Assembly (NCBI GenBank): GCA_030017815.1
Contig: JASEGX010000018.1
Span: forward strand, 1 to 18,252
Source: Thermodesulfobacteriota bacterium
Lineage (GTDB): Bacteria; Desulfobacterota; QYQD01
Direction: 5' to 3'
DNA length: 18,252 bases
Part shown: positions 5,403 through 13,016 of the stretch, one piece after another
Layout of the letters: every line of letters begins with the position of its first letter
Numbering within the stretch: the first letter of the stretch is position 1
Position numbers and translations under genes: made by a program
The notes under the pieces: model-generated
The model's input: only the letters and a program-made list of their open reading frames with translations
Databases searched by the model: none
Told to the model about the DNA's origin: nothing

Positions 5403-6962
5403 CTATACCCACATCCCCGGATACTTTTTTATTACTGCGAATAAAAGAACAGACGTAACTACTATTCCAAAGCTTATTACATAAATTGCAATAAGCCTTT
5501 GTTTTCTCTTTATTTTTATATCATCGGCCGTGGCGAGCACAGGGATACCGGCCAGGACCGGCAATTTCAGAAATGATTCTATGTCTTCAATACGGTAAAA
5601 CGACTTATCAATGTATTCCCGGCCAAAGGCCAGCCCGACAGAAACACCCAGGGCAGCCATTATAGTCATGGCTAAGATCCTGGGGATATTGGGCTTGGAT
5701 GGCATCTGGGGTACCCGGGCCGGGTCAAGGATCCGAAACTGCTCGCCCTTTTGCCTTCTTTCCAGGCTCTCGGCCCGCTCGGCCTCCAGCTTTTTGGCCA
5801 GGAGATTTTGATAGCTGGCACTAAGATTTTCGTAGTCCCTTTGGAGCTCAACAAGTTCCTGTTCACGGCGTGGCATATTCTCGATCCGGCCCTGGTAGGT
5901 AAATATCTTTTTCTTTAATTGAGCGGCCTCCCCTTCCAGATTTCTTATCTCCATATCAATGCCTGCCATCTGCCCCTGGAAACTTTCCAGGATCGGATTC
6001 CCACCAGTTCTTCCCCCGCTCTCTTTTTCGCTATTATCGCTGCTCTCCGCCGCTAATTTCTTTTCTATTTTTTCAATCATCTTTTTGGTCTTCATCACGT
6101 CAGGATGATTGGCAGTATACCTGGTCTCCAGAGCAGCAAGACGTTCTTTTAATTGTTGAAGAGAGGGATCACTCGCCCCCCCTGAAGATTCGTCCTCAAA
6201 AATTTCAACCAGATTGTTCGTACCAGCCATCTGCATCTGCTGCTGGATAAGAATCTTCGATTCTTTGGCACGTCTGATACTTTCCTGTACCGCTTCCAGT
6301 TGCTGTTGCAGCCCCGTCAGGACGGACAAATTGGCCTGGCTCTGTGCCGGCAATTCACCAATATGAGCCATTTTATAACGTCCGATTTCGGCCTCACGTT
6401 TTCTTAAATGTGTTTCTACTTGCTGTAGTTCTTCAGCCAGAAATTCGCTTGTACCCCTGGCATGCTCTTCCCGCAATTTCAGGTGTTCCTCCATGAACAT
6501 GGAGGCCAGTGTATTTGCCACCAGGGCCGCGGTCTGGGGGGATTCAGCCTCATAACCAAGGGTAAAGGCCGTGGCGCCCCGCTTTGCTGAAGAAAGTTCG
6601 ACGCTTATACTATTTCGCATCATTTCTATTATTTTCTCCATGGGGAGATCTTTACGCTGGTTAGGATAGAGGTTAAGCTGCGTTATGACCCCTTCCAGTC
6701 TGGTTCGGCTTAATATCTCCTGCCCAATGGAGTGGATACGTTCATCTATATCTGCCGTAACCGTGGAATGGATAAAACTCTCAGGGACTCTCTGCCTGAC
6801 GATGCTTATCGTAGTAGATGACTTATAGATCTTTGGCGCGGTCAAGCAATATGCAAGACCCGAAACAATAATAAGAAAAAACGTGGGAATTACATACCAC
6901 TTCCTGCGCCTGAGCATGTCCAGGTAATACGTAAAGTCTATTTTATTTTCTTTTTCTGTCAT
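5403..6962 (-). CDS. polysaccharide chain-length determinant (Wzz/Wzc-type co-polymerase), PEP-CTERM locus
   Basis: An inner-membrane polysaccharide co-polymerase that sets chain length and activates the cognate tyrosine kinase. Seen: N-terminal Wzz domain with membrane segment 1 (about residues 23-42), a long periplasmic part rich in coiled coil (about 160-400, with many Glu/Gln/Lys heptads such as LQQQLEAVQESIRRAKES), the proline motif PQMPSKPNIPRI before membrane segment 2 (about 428-446), and a third membrane segment near the C-terminus (about 488-510). The 519-residue length suits the family. AGAGG lies six bases before the ATG. A 108-bp spacer with heptamer repeats separates it from the beta-barrel gene upstream, and the ATPase follows after 4 bp. 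Confidence 0.93.
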   Translation of the reverse strand: MTEKENKIDFTYYLDMLRRRKWYVIPTFFLIIVSGLAYCLTAPKIYKSSTTISIVRQRVPESFIHSTVTADIDERIHSIGQEILSRTRLEGVITQLNLYPNQRKDLPMEKIIEMMRNSISVELSSAKRGATAFTLGYEAESPQTAALVANTLASMFMEEHLKLREEHARGTSEFLAEELQQVETHLRKREAEIGRYKMAHIGELPAQSQANLSVLTGLQQQLEAVQESIRRAKESKILIQQQMQMAGTNNLVEIFEDESSGGASDPSLQQLKERLAALETRYTANHPDVMKTKKMIEKIEKKLAAESSDNSEKESGGRTGGNPILESFQGQMAGIDMEIRNLEGEAAQLKKKIFTYQGRIENMPRREQELVELQRDYENLSASYQNLLAKKLEAERAESLERRQKGEQFRILDPARVPQMPSKPNIPRILAMTIMAALGVSVGLAFGREYIDKSFYRIEDIESFLKLPVLAGIPVLATADDIKIKRKQRLIAIYVISFGIVVTSVLLFAVIKKYPGMWV

Positions 6963-6973
6963 GATTACCTCTT

Positions 6974-7076
6974 AGCTGTCAGCAGGACTTTGCTCATGGC
7001 TCATGGTTCATAGTTCTATGAGCTATCAGCTTGCGACTGCAAGGAGCAAAAATTGGCTGAAAGCTGAATGCTAATT
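6974..7076. repeat. heptamer arrays in the spacer between the beta-barrel and chain-length genes
   Basis: On the plus strand GCTCATG, GCTCATG, GTTCATA, GTTCTAT, GAGCTAT (6992-7026) and then GCTGAAA, GCTGAAT, GCTAATT (7056-7076). Both runs keep a 7-bp period with a drifting core. The second run reaches into the stop codon of the beta-barrel gene. Confidence 0.5.
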
Positions 7077-8396
7077 ATAACTAGCTGTGATCCTTAACAT
7101 AATCTGATTATCGTCATAGTCGTTAATATCCGCGCTTGAATCGCGCTCCGTGTGCTGTCCGCTGAGCGAAAGCGTCAGCCACTGCCTGTAGCTATAGGCA
7201 AGGCCGGCAGTGGCTGACCAGACCGTATCCCGTCTATCAACCTGCTCAATAAATTTTTCCTCCAGGTAGCTCACTCCACCGTTTACCGTCGTGTTAGGAA
7301 GAAGTAAATAGCTGATCCGGCCATTAGCCGACCAGAACTTGGTAAAACCAAGATTTTCCGCATCAGAGAGTTCCTGACGGTAGCCGCCCGCGCCCCCAAC
7401 AGAAACGTTACCCCGTTCAATTTTTTGATCGATCCCAGCCTGATAATTCAATCCGTCGCTTGTGCCGCCGTTTTCGGGATTGCGCAAAAAATACCCGATG
7501 CCGGCGTTCAGCGCAGTGTGGGGTCCCATGCTCTTACTATATGAGATATTCCCACTGTGTATTACGTAATCCGTCCGGCCAGGGTCATAATCCATGTCAG
7601 TATAGGTGTAACTTGCCGAGCAACGACTATCCGGGCCCAATAGGTGCGTAAACCGCAACGTATCGGTATGCTGCTTAAAATCAGGGGAGGTCTCATAATC
7701 GCTGACTGAATACCGGACGTCTAAGTCCAGGCCGTTTTTCACGTCAAACCAGTAAGATATACCGGCAGATGGGGTCTGTATCCGGGTGTCTTCTATCGCC
7801 GGATCCCTGTTTTCCAAATGGCTGTCATTGTAGCCCACAAAAAAGCTGTCCTTCAGGCCAAACTGGTGCGAGATTTTGATATCACCGGTATTCCGGTAAT
7901 AGGTATTTCTGGTCCGGCGTGTAGCATAGACAATCGTATCCTCCGGCCACACAAGCAAGTACGGACCGTATGGCTGATAATAGTAGCGTGTAACGTGAAT
8001 AGCCTCCATCTGTTCCCTCGGTTCCTCCGTCCGGTAGAAACTATCCCGAACGTCGATGCGGGTATAGGGACCGGCCTGCCAAAAGGCGCTTAAATTGCCA
8101 TTGTGGCGCACAGTATTATATTCGGTATATCGCTTGTAAAAGACAAATCCCGGGTTGTAATTCAGGGTGACGCCCCTGGTGGGACACTGGGCATCAAAAG
8201 CAACAGCCGGTGAAATAGTACTTGTCCAGTCCGATGTCTCATCAGTAGATCTGAGGAAGATATTATCGTCATATTTTTCCTCAACAGAGAGGCTCGGAGT
8301 AAACTTATACCGGCACTCGGCCCGGACTGAAGGGACCGCCCACGAAAAACAGGACAGAAACAACAACACGATGACCATCACTCTAAGATATCCCAT
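7071..8396 (-). CDS. outer-membrane beta-barrel protein of the PEP-CTERM/exopolysaccharide locus
   Basis: Probable outer-membrane porin-like protein for polysaccharide passage, of the type encoded in exosortase loci; its function is not established. Seen: signal peptide with hydrophobic core VMVIVLLFLSCFSWAV and likely cleavage after VRA (about residue 26), then about 410 residues of alternating polar and aromatic strands with many Tyr, Asp and Gly. Examples are VEEKYDDNIFLRSTDETSDW near the start, typical of such barrels, and repeated YSVSDYET, SASYTYTDMDYD, YSYRQWLTLSLSGQ strands. It ends in LRITASYN, a weak version of the C-terminal barrel signal. The region around the start codon (8388-8423) holds three 12-bp units of the ATATCCCNTATA type, so the AGGGGAT ribosome-site region is duplicated. 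Confidence 0.82.
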   Translation of the reverse strand: MGYLRVMVIVLLFLSCFSWAVPSVRAECRYKFTPSLSVEEKYDDNIFLRSTDETSDWTSTISPAVAFDAQCPTRGVTLNYNPGFVFYKRYTEYNTVRHNGNLSAFWQAGPYTRIDVRDSFYRTEEPREQMEAIHVTRYYYQPYGPYLLVWPEDTIVYATRRTRNTYYRNTGDIKISHQFGLKDSFFVGYNDSHLENRDPAIEDTRIQTPSAGISYWFDVKNGLDLDVRYSVSDYETSPDFKQHTDTLRFTHLLGPDSRCSASYTYTDMDYDPGRTDYVIHSGNISYSKSMGPHTALNAGIGYFLRNPENGGTSDGLNYQAGIDQKIERGNVSVGGAGGYRQELSDAENLGFTKFWSANGRISYLLLPNTTVNGGVSYLEEKFIEQVDRRDTVWSATAGLAYSYRQWLTLSLSGQHTERDSSADINDYDDNQIMLRITASYN

Positions 8397-8452
8397 ATAA
8401 TATCCCCTATAATATCCTCTGGTATGATATGTTAGCTAAAGCTGATAGCTTT

Positions 8453-9094
8453 TTATGGAATAATAATCGTATCATTTGGCTGCAGGTAGATGTTCTGTTC
8501 CGGTTTACGCCCTGAGATCACCTTTTCGTAGTCAAAAAAGATGCGTTTAGCCTCATCTCCAACCCGTCGAATTATAACTATATCATCGGAATCCGCCCAT
8601 TCGGCGAGACCACCAGCCACAGAGAGGGCCTGCAACACCGTCATATCCTTACTCAACAAATATTCGCCCGGCTTCTGTACCTTACCTATAATGTATATCC
8701 TGCGACCTAAACTTTCCTTAACTATGACTGAAACTTCAGGTAGTTCTACAAAGTCCTTAATCTTCTCCTCTAAGTCTTTCTTTAATTGAAGGGGCGTGAA
8801 TCCGGCAGCCTTTACATCGTTAAGTAATGGTAAGGTTATCATCCCATCAGCCCTTACCGGTACAACCCGCGAAAAGTCAGGTTCCTTCCAGACCTGGATT
8901 TCGAGAATATCACTCGGCCCTATAATGTAACTATCATCAACCACTGGTTTTTCATCCCGGGGGATATTTCCCGCCTCAACCGGGGCATTCCCGGAACCGC
9001 CTTCTTGTGCCTGGCTGATGTAATTCGGAAAGAGTGCTAATATTAAGATCAAAATAAAGATTCTGACTGAAGCCTTAATCCTGAAGTTCTTCAT
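8453..9094 (-). CDS. polysaccharide export protein (Wza-like, SLBB domain), PEP-CTERM locus
   Basis: First gene of the exopolysaccharide operon, a periplasmic/outer-membrane export component. Seen: signal peptide (residues 1-30, hydrophobic FILILILALFPNYI, likely cleavage after AQA or nearby), polysaccharide-export domain from about 54 to 126 beginning with YIIGPSDILEIQVWKEPDFSR, then an SLBB domain from about 131 with IYIIGKVQKPGEY and VLQALSVAGGL. No lipobox cysteine is visible, so unlike Wza it does not look like a lipoprotein. At 213 residues it lacks the C-terminal helix region of Wza, as is usual for this subfamily. GAGGGTGG precedes the ATG. The sigma-54-like site at 9240-9255 points at this gene; the beta-barrel gene follows after 56 bp. 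Confidence 0.93.
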   Translation of the reverse strand: MKNFRIKASVRIFILILILALFPNYISQAQEGGSGNAPVEAGNIPRDEKPVVDDSYIIGPSDILEIQVWKEPDFSRVVPVRADGMITLPLLNDVKAAGFTPLQLKKDLEEKIKDFVELPEVSVIVKESLGRRIYIIGKVQKPGEYLLSKDMTVLQALSVAGGLAEWADSDDIVIIRRVGDEAKRIFFDYEKVISGRKPEQNIYLQPNDTIIIP

Positions 9095-9165
9095 ATTCCA
9101 CCCTCTTGTTCTCTTTTTTATATCCAGCGTTTTGATTATGACTATACCATTTTCCCGTCTTAGTG

Positions 9166-9231
9166 TATAGCGTTTAGCGGATAGCGTGCAGCGTATAGTT
9201 ACACGCTAATCCCTAATCGCTAAACGCTATC
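9166..9231. repeat. inverted heptamer arrays (NNTAGCG / CGCTANN) forming a long hairpin
   Basis: The plus strand has TATAGCG, TTTAGCG, GATAGCG, TGCAGCG, TATAGTT (9166-9200), then the opposite orientation CGCTAAT, CCCTAAT, CGCTAAA, CGCTATC (9204-9231). The outer arms pair perfectly over 13 bp (ATAGCGTTTAGCG at 9167-9179 with 9218-9230). If transcription starts near 9229, this hairpin forms the very 5' end of the polysaccharide operon mRNA. Confidence 0.75.
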
Positions 9232-9239
9232 TTCCTAGA

Positions 9240-9255
9240 AGCAATTAATATGCCA
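9240..9255 (-). promoter_or_regulatory. sigma-54 (RpoN) -24/-12 promoter for the exopolysaccharide operon
   Basis: The minus strand reads TGGCATATTAATTGCT. The invariant GG and GC are exactly ten bases apart, and TGGCA and TTGCT match the RpoN consensus except for the two bases after TGGCA. The predicted start is near 9229, leaving a leader of about 135 nt before the export gene. Exosortase/exopolysaccharide loci are often controlled by a PrsK/PrsR two-component pair, PrsR being a sigma-54 activator, which makes the site credible. Neither regulator is in the window. Confidence 0.65.
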
Positions 9256-9258
9256 CTA

Positions 9259-9293
9259 GATAGCGGATAGCGCGTAGCGATTAGCGTGCAGCG
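9259..9293. repeat. heptamer array NNTAGCG upstream of the sigma-54 site
   Basis: Five units on the plus strand: GATAGCG, GATAGCG, CGTAGCG, ATTAGCG, TGCAGCG. With the array at 9204-9231 it brackets the -24/-12 element. Confidence 0.7.
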
Positions 9294-9301
9294 AAATGGG
9301 T

Positions 9302-9349
9302 ACGTTAGAACGTTGAAACGTTTACACGTTGACATGTTTGGAACGTCAG
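9302..9349. repeat. period-8 array ACGTTNNN upstream of the sigma-54 site
   Basis: Six 8-bp units on the plus strand: ACGTTAGA, ACGTTGAA, ACGTTTAC, ACGTTGAC, ATGTTTGG, AACGTCAG. The core is constant with three variable bases. It lies about 50-95 bp upstream of the -24 element, where activator sites would be expected, but no dyad of the usual activator kind is clear. The rest of the gene-free stretch 9095-9456 is AT-rich with no gene that I can see. Confidence 0.55.
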
Positions 9350-9441
9350 CACACTTAAAATGGAAGTTTTTTTCACACTATTGAAGAAACAAGGAGGGAA
9401 ATTTTATTCACTTATCTATGGAAAAATAATTCCACACATTA

Positions 9442-9476
9442 AATAGCGGGTAGGGATTAGCGAATAGCGTTTAGTG
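9442..9476. repeat. heptamer array NNTAGCG forming the sucD 3' end
   Basis: Plus strand: AATAGCG, GGTAGGG, ATTAGCG, AATAGCG, TTTAGTG. It encodes the last residues of SucD (LNAIR) and its TAA stop at 9457-9459. Confidence 0.65.
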
Positions 9477-10326
9477 TCTCCGTGCCGATCTCGCCGATGT
9501 TCTCTACCACATGGATACCGTGTTGCCGGAGGGTTTCCATTTTCTGGGCGGCTGTGCCCTGGCCGCCGGATATAATGGCCCCGGCATGGCCCATGCGCTT
9601 GCCCGGAGGGGCGGTGCGGCCGGCAATGTAGCTGATAACCGGTTTGGGGAAGGATTCTTTTATGTACCTTGCGGCCTCTTCCTCCGCCGTGCCGCCGATC
9701 TCACCGATCATGACCACGGCCCCGGTGTCATCGTCAGCGGCAAATAGTTTTAAAATATCAACAAAAGTAGAACCGATAAGCGGGTCGCCACCGATGCCCA
9801 CACATGTGGACTGGCCCAGACCAGCCTTGGTTAATTGATCCACCACTTCATAAGTCAAGGTGCCGCTGCGGGAGACAACGCCAATAGGACCCGGCCTGTG
9901 GATAGGACCGGGCATGATGCCTACTTTGCACTTACCCGGCGAGATGAGACCAGGGCAGTTGGGACCGATAAGCCGGCAGTCTTTGCCGTCCAGGTAACGA
10001 AGGACACGTACCATATCCAAAACAGGAATCCCTTCGGTAATACAGACGATGACCTTAAGTTCGGCATCAGCCGCCTCAACGATGGCATCAGCCGCAAAGG
10101 AAGCCGGAACAAATATCAAAGAGGTATTAATAGCATGCGCGCGACAGGCCTCGCGTACGGTATTATAGACCGGAACGCCGTCTACCTCCTGGCCTTTTTT
10201 ACCCGGCGTAACCCCGGCCACGATCCTGGTTCCATAGGCCATACACTGCCGGGCATGGAAACTGCCTTCCTTACCGGTCAACCCCTGGACAACTACACGT
10301 GTGTTTTCGTCTATAAGGATGCTCAT
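9457..10326 (-). CDS. sucD: succinyl-CoA ligase, alpha subunit
   Basis: Catalyses, with SucC, the reversible conversion of succinyl-CoA and ADP (or GDP) plus phosphate to succinate, CoA and nucleoside triphosphate in the citric acid cycle. Seen: CoA-binding Rossmann domain at the N-terminus (VVVQGLTGKEGSFHARQ), the GPNCPGLISPGKCKVGIMPG segment, SRSGTLTYEVV, GIGGDPLIGS, and the active-site phosphohistidine His247 in GKRMGHAGAI. At 289 residues it has normal length. Its ATG overlaps the sucC stop by 4 nt. The last five residues and the stop codon are made of NNTAGCG heptamers, so the native C-terminus may have been replaced by repeat sequence. Confidence 0.97.
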   Translation of the reverse strand: MSILIDENTRVVVQGLTGKEGSFHARQCMAYGTRIVAGVTPGKKGQEVDGVPVYNTVREACRAHAINTSLIFVPASFAADAIVEAADAELKVIVCITEGIPVLDMVRVLRYLDGKDCRLIGPNCPGLISPGKCKVGIMPGPIHRPGPIGVVSRSGTLTYEVVDQLTKAGLGQSTCVGIGGDPLIGSTFVDILKLFAADDDTGAVVMIGEIGGTAEEEAARYIKESFPKPVISYIAGRTAPPGKRMGHAGAIISGGQGTAAQKMETLRQHGIHVVENIGEIGTETLNAIR

Positions 10327-11474
10327 ACGCTATTCGCTATAACGGATATCACTTCATTCATATCCCCAGCCACGGTAAAGTTCAAACCGGATTGAGCCAG
10401 AAGTTCGGCCCCCCTATCCTTGTTTGTACCCTCCAACCGGACTACTATAGGGACTTTTATCTCAAGATTGGAGACCGCGTTTATGACGCCCTCGGCCAGC
10501 ACGTCGCAACGCAATATGCCTCCAAAGATATTTATCAGCACCAATTTAACCCGTTCGTCGGAAAGTATGAGCCGGAAACCATTGGCCACGGCCTCAGCGT
10601 TAGCCCCGCCGCCGACATCCAGAAAGTTGGCCGGCCTTGCCCCGGCTAAAGCTATGGCATCCATAGTGGCCATGGCCATGCCCGCGCCATTTACCATCAT
10701 CCCTACCGTGCCATCCAACCGGATGTAATTCAGCCGGTATCGAGCCGCTTCTTCCTCCCAGGTGTTCTCATATTCCCGCCACTCGAGAAGCTCCTTATGC
10801 CGGAACAGGGCATTGTCGTCAATATCCAGTTTGGCATCGAGGGCGAGTATCTCTTTATCCCGGGTGACAACCAGAGGATTTATTTCAGCGAGCGAACAAT
10901 CATAAGCGGCAAGGACGCGATAAAAGTTGCCTAAAAGTGTAGTGAACGCTGATCCCAGGGCCGGCTCCATCTCCAGCCCGAAAAAAAGATTACGGGACTG
11001 ATAAGGCATTAAACCGACTACCGGGTCGATGGCCTCTTTTATCAGAAGGTGTGGTTTGGACCGGGCAATCTCCTCAATATCCATACCGCCGGCAGCGCTG
11101 GCCAGAATCACCGGACGCGCCCTGCTACGGTCTATAGTAACGGCCAGATAATACTCTTTTTCAACGGGAAAGGCGCGTTCCACCAGTACCTTGCGCACCA
11201 GCTTACCTTCTGGACCGGTCTGGGGCGTAACCAGATTCATCCCGATGATCTTTTGGGCGGTCTCCACGACCGCGCCTCTATCCTCAGCGAGCTTTATGCC
11301 GCCGCCTTTTCCCCGGCCGCCGGCGTGGATCTGGGCCTTAACCACAAACGGCCCCTGCCCCAGTTTATCAGCTACCGCCCCGGCCTCCTCCGGGGAAGCC
11401 GCCATCTCTCCCGGTGGCACAGGGACGCCTTCTCGCGCCAGAAGAACTTTGGCCTGATATTCATGTAGTTTCAT
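10323..11474 (-). CDS. sucC: succinyl-CoA ligase, beta subunit
   Basis: Nucleotide-binding subunit of succinyl-CoA ligase. Seen from the start at 11474: MKLHEYQAKVLLAREGVPVP, the canonical SucC N-terminus; ATP-grasp segments with KAQIHAGGRGKGGGIKLA; the DAKLDIDDNALFR block; and the C-terminal ligase domain with GAGMAMATMDAI, NFLDVGGGA and NIFGGILRCD. Length is 383 residues, close to the usual 385-390. The frame stays open upstream to a TTG at 11522, but that extension overlaps a good promoter (11494-11522) and is not SucC-like. The ribosome site is weak (CTCGGATA). The C-terminus (IANSV) is encoded by CGCTANN heptamers at 10328-10348, and the stop overlaps the sucD start. Confidence 0.96.
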   Translation of the reverse strand: MKLHEYQAKVLLAREGVPVPPGEMAASPEEAGAVADKLGQGPFVVKAQIHAGGRGKGGGIKLAEDRGAVVETAQKIIGMNLVTPQTGPEGKLVRKVLVERAFPVEKEYYLAVTIDRSRARPVILASAAGGMDIEEIARSKPHLLIKEAIDPVVGLMPYQSRNLFFGLEMEPALGSAFTTLLGNFYRVLAAYDCSLAEINPLVVTRDKEILALDAKLDIDDNALFRHKELLEWREYENTWEEEAARYRLNYIRLDGTVGMMVNGAGMAMATMDAIALAGARPANFLDVGGGANAEAVANGFRLILSDERVKLVLINIFGGILRCDVLAEGVINAVSNLEIKVPIVVRLEGTNKDRGAELLAQSGLNFTVAGDMNEVISVIANSV

Positions 11475-11493
11475 GGCAATATCCGAGTTGAAT

Positions 11494-11522
11494 TTTATAG
11501 CCCAAGCCATGGGAAAAGGCAA
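11494..11522 (-). promoter_or_regulatory. sigma-70-type promoter for sucCD
   Basis: Minus strand: -35 TTGCCT (11517-11522), spacer of exactly 17 bp, -10 TATAAA (11494-11499). The predicted start is near 11487, about 12 nt before the sucC ATG. This supports the shorter sucC start. Confidence 0.5.
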
Positions 11523-11536
11523 GAAATTTTGGGGGA

Positions 11537-11557
11537 CTTACCGCAAAGACGCAAAGG
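11537..11557 (-). repeat. dispersed CTTTGCGTC-type repeat upstream of sucC
   Basis: The minus strand CCTTTGCGTC TTTGCGGTAAG matches the repeat at the 3' end of the deacetylase (2469-2499) at 19 of 21 positions, in the same orientation. Confidence 0.6.
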
Positions 11558-11572
11558 AAAACAAAAACTTAA

Positions 11573-11635
11573 CGCTATCCCCTAAACGCTACACGCTAAT
11601 TGCTATTCCCTAACCCCTACACGCTATACGCTATT
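11573..11635. repeat. nine-unit heptamer array CGCTANN at the murA 3' end
   Basis: Plus strand: CGCTATC, CCCTAAA, CGCTACA, CGCTAAT, TGCTATT, CCCTAAC, CCCTACA, CGCTATA, CGCTATT, with no break in the 7-bp period. On the minus strand the unit is NNTAGCG, and the TAG of the first unit is the murA stop codon (11631-11633). Confidence 0.85.
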
Positions 11636-12881
11636 TAACCCGCCAGATCCGGGCGCCGACCGAAGAAAGTTTTTCCTCAAGCCGCTCGTAGCCACGGTCC
11701 AGATGATAGACGCGGGATACCTCCGTCTTGCCTTCAGCTACGAGTCCGGCCAAAATGAGTGAGGCGCTGGCCCTGAGATCTGTAGCCATAACCGGCGCAG
11801 CCAGCAGATTACCGCTCCCCCTAATGATCGCGCTCCGCCCCTCGACGATAATGTCGGCGCCCATACGTTGCAGTTCGCCTACATGCATAAACCGGTTTTC
11901 AAAAATAGTCTCGGTTATAACTGACAGGCCGTTTCCCATGGTCATTAACACCACCATCTGGGCCTGTAAATCGGTGGGGAACCCCGGATAAGGCTGCGTC
12001 TTGACATCTACACTGCGGATCGGCCCGTTTCGGCGCACCCGCATGCCGTCGGAATCTACATCAATAACCAGACCGGCCTCGCGCAGTTTGGCTATAGCCG
12101 CCTGAAGATGGCCGGCCTGACAATTTCGTAAAAACAGGTCTCCGCCCGTCAACCCCGCAGCAATCATATAAGTCCCGGCCTCAATACGGTCAGGGATGAT
12201 ATTGTAGTGGCCGGACCTAAGTTCAGAAACACCCTCAATTACTATGGTATCTGTGCCCGCCCCTTTTATCCGTGCCCCCATTTTGCCCAGATAGTCAGCC
12301 AGCGCTGCTACCTCAGGCTCACAGGCCGCATTCTTTATCACCGTTGTGCCCCGGGCCAGAGCCGCCGCCATCATCACGTTCTCTGTGCCGGTTACGCTGA
12401 CCACGTCAAAATAGACAGGCGCCCCTTTTAATTCGTCCACCCGGGCTATAACATATCCCTGCTCCAGGTCTATCTTTACCCCCATCTTTTCAAGGGCCTT
12501 AAGGTGGAGATTAATCGGACGGGCCCCTATAGCACATCCTCCGGGAAGAGAAACCCGCGCCTGTCCGAACCGGGCCAAAAGAGGACCCAAAACCAGGACC
12601 GAGGCCCGCATCGTCCTCACCAGATCGTAAGGCGCTTCACACTTGTCTGCCCCCCGGGTATCGATCTCCAATCGCTTCCCATTCCGGGAAGACCGAGCCC
12701 CCATGTAATCAAGTAACTTTAAAAGGGTCTTTATATCCACCAGGTCCGGCACATTATCAAATACATGCACGCCACCGGCGAGTAGAGCAGAGGCGATAAG
12801 CGGCAAAGCGGCATTTTTTGCCCCGCTGATTACCACTTCGCCCTCAAGAGGATAGCCGCCTTCGATTACAATTTTATCCAT
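11631..12881 (-). CDS. murA: UDP-N-acetylglucosamine 1-carboxyvinyltransferase
   Basis: First committed step of peptidoglycan synthesis: transfers enolpyruvate from phosphoenolpyruvate to UDP-GlcNAc in the cytoplasm. Seen: N-terminal MDKIVIEGGYPLEGEVVISGAKNAALPL, with the Lys-Asn pair that binds substrate; the catalytic cysteine Cys116 in LPGGCAIGARP, the residue targeted by fosfomycin; VSVTGTENVMMAA; YPGFPTDLQAQ; and EMIFENRF-like ITETIFENRFMHV. At 416 residues it has the usual length. No Shine-Dalgarno is evident before the ATG. The start is 15 bp from the repeat element at 12896-13006, and its stop codon belongs to a heptamer array. Confidence 0.97.
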   Translation of the reverse strand: MDKIVIEGGYPLEGEVVISGAKNAALPLIASALLAGGVHVFDNVPDLVDIKTLLKLLDYMGARSSRNGKRLEIDTRGADKCEAPYDLVRTMRASVLVLGPLLARFGQARVSLPGGCAIGARPINLHLKALEKMGVKIDLEQGYVIARVDELKGAPVYFDVVSVTGTENVMMAAALARGTTVIKNAACEPEVAALADYLGKMGARIKGAGTDTIVIEGVSELRSGHYNIIPDRIEAGTYMIAAGLTGGDLFLRNCQAGHLQAAIAKLREAGLVIDVDSDGMRVRRNGPIRSVDVKTQPYPGFPTDLQAQMVVLMTMGNGLSVITETIFENRFMHVGELQRMGADIIVEGRSAIIRGSGNLLAAPVMATDLRASASLILAGLVAEGKTEVSRVYHLDRGYERLEEKLSSVGARIWRVK

Positions 12882-12895
12882 ATTAAATTAAGTTA

Positions 12896-13006
12896 GGACG
12901 CAGATTTTCGCTGATATCCGCAGAAAAATACTTTCTCAAATTATCCGCTTTATATTTTACAAAACCGTCGTATTAAAATCCTGTAAATCTGCGTTCATCT
13001 GCGTCC
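12896..13006. repeat. 111-bp inverted-repeat element (GGACGCAGAT ends), probable GxxExxY deletion derivative
   Basis: The ends are GGACGCAGAT (12896-12905) and its complement ATCTGCGTCC (12997-13006), with imperfect pairing further inward. The right arm contains ATGAACGCAG, also found at the start of the GxxExxY gene at the left edge. It fills nearly all of the 135-bp spacer between prmC and murA. Confidence 0.7.
12957..12998 (-). pseudogene. possible GxxExxY gene remnant: start fused to C-terminal end
   Basis: From the ATG at 12998 the frame reads MNADLQDFNTTVL and stops; past the stop it continues NIKRII. GxxExxY proteins commonly end in a segment of the NF-x-x-x-VLKxGIKR type. This can therefore be read as a 5' end joined to a decayed 3' end by internal deletion. 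The evidence is short, so this is tentative. Confidence 0.3.
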
Positions 13007-13016
13007 AAAATAGAAA

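Noticed and set aside
9384..9421. Small plus-strand gene after a strong AAGGAGGG at about 9392
   Set aside because: No ATG, GTG or TTG follows at suitable spacing with an open frame of any length.
11475..11522. Longer sucC start (TTG at 11522)
   Set aside because: MKLHEYQAK at 11474 is the canonical N-terminus, and the extension covers a promoter-like sequence.
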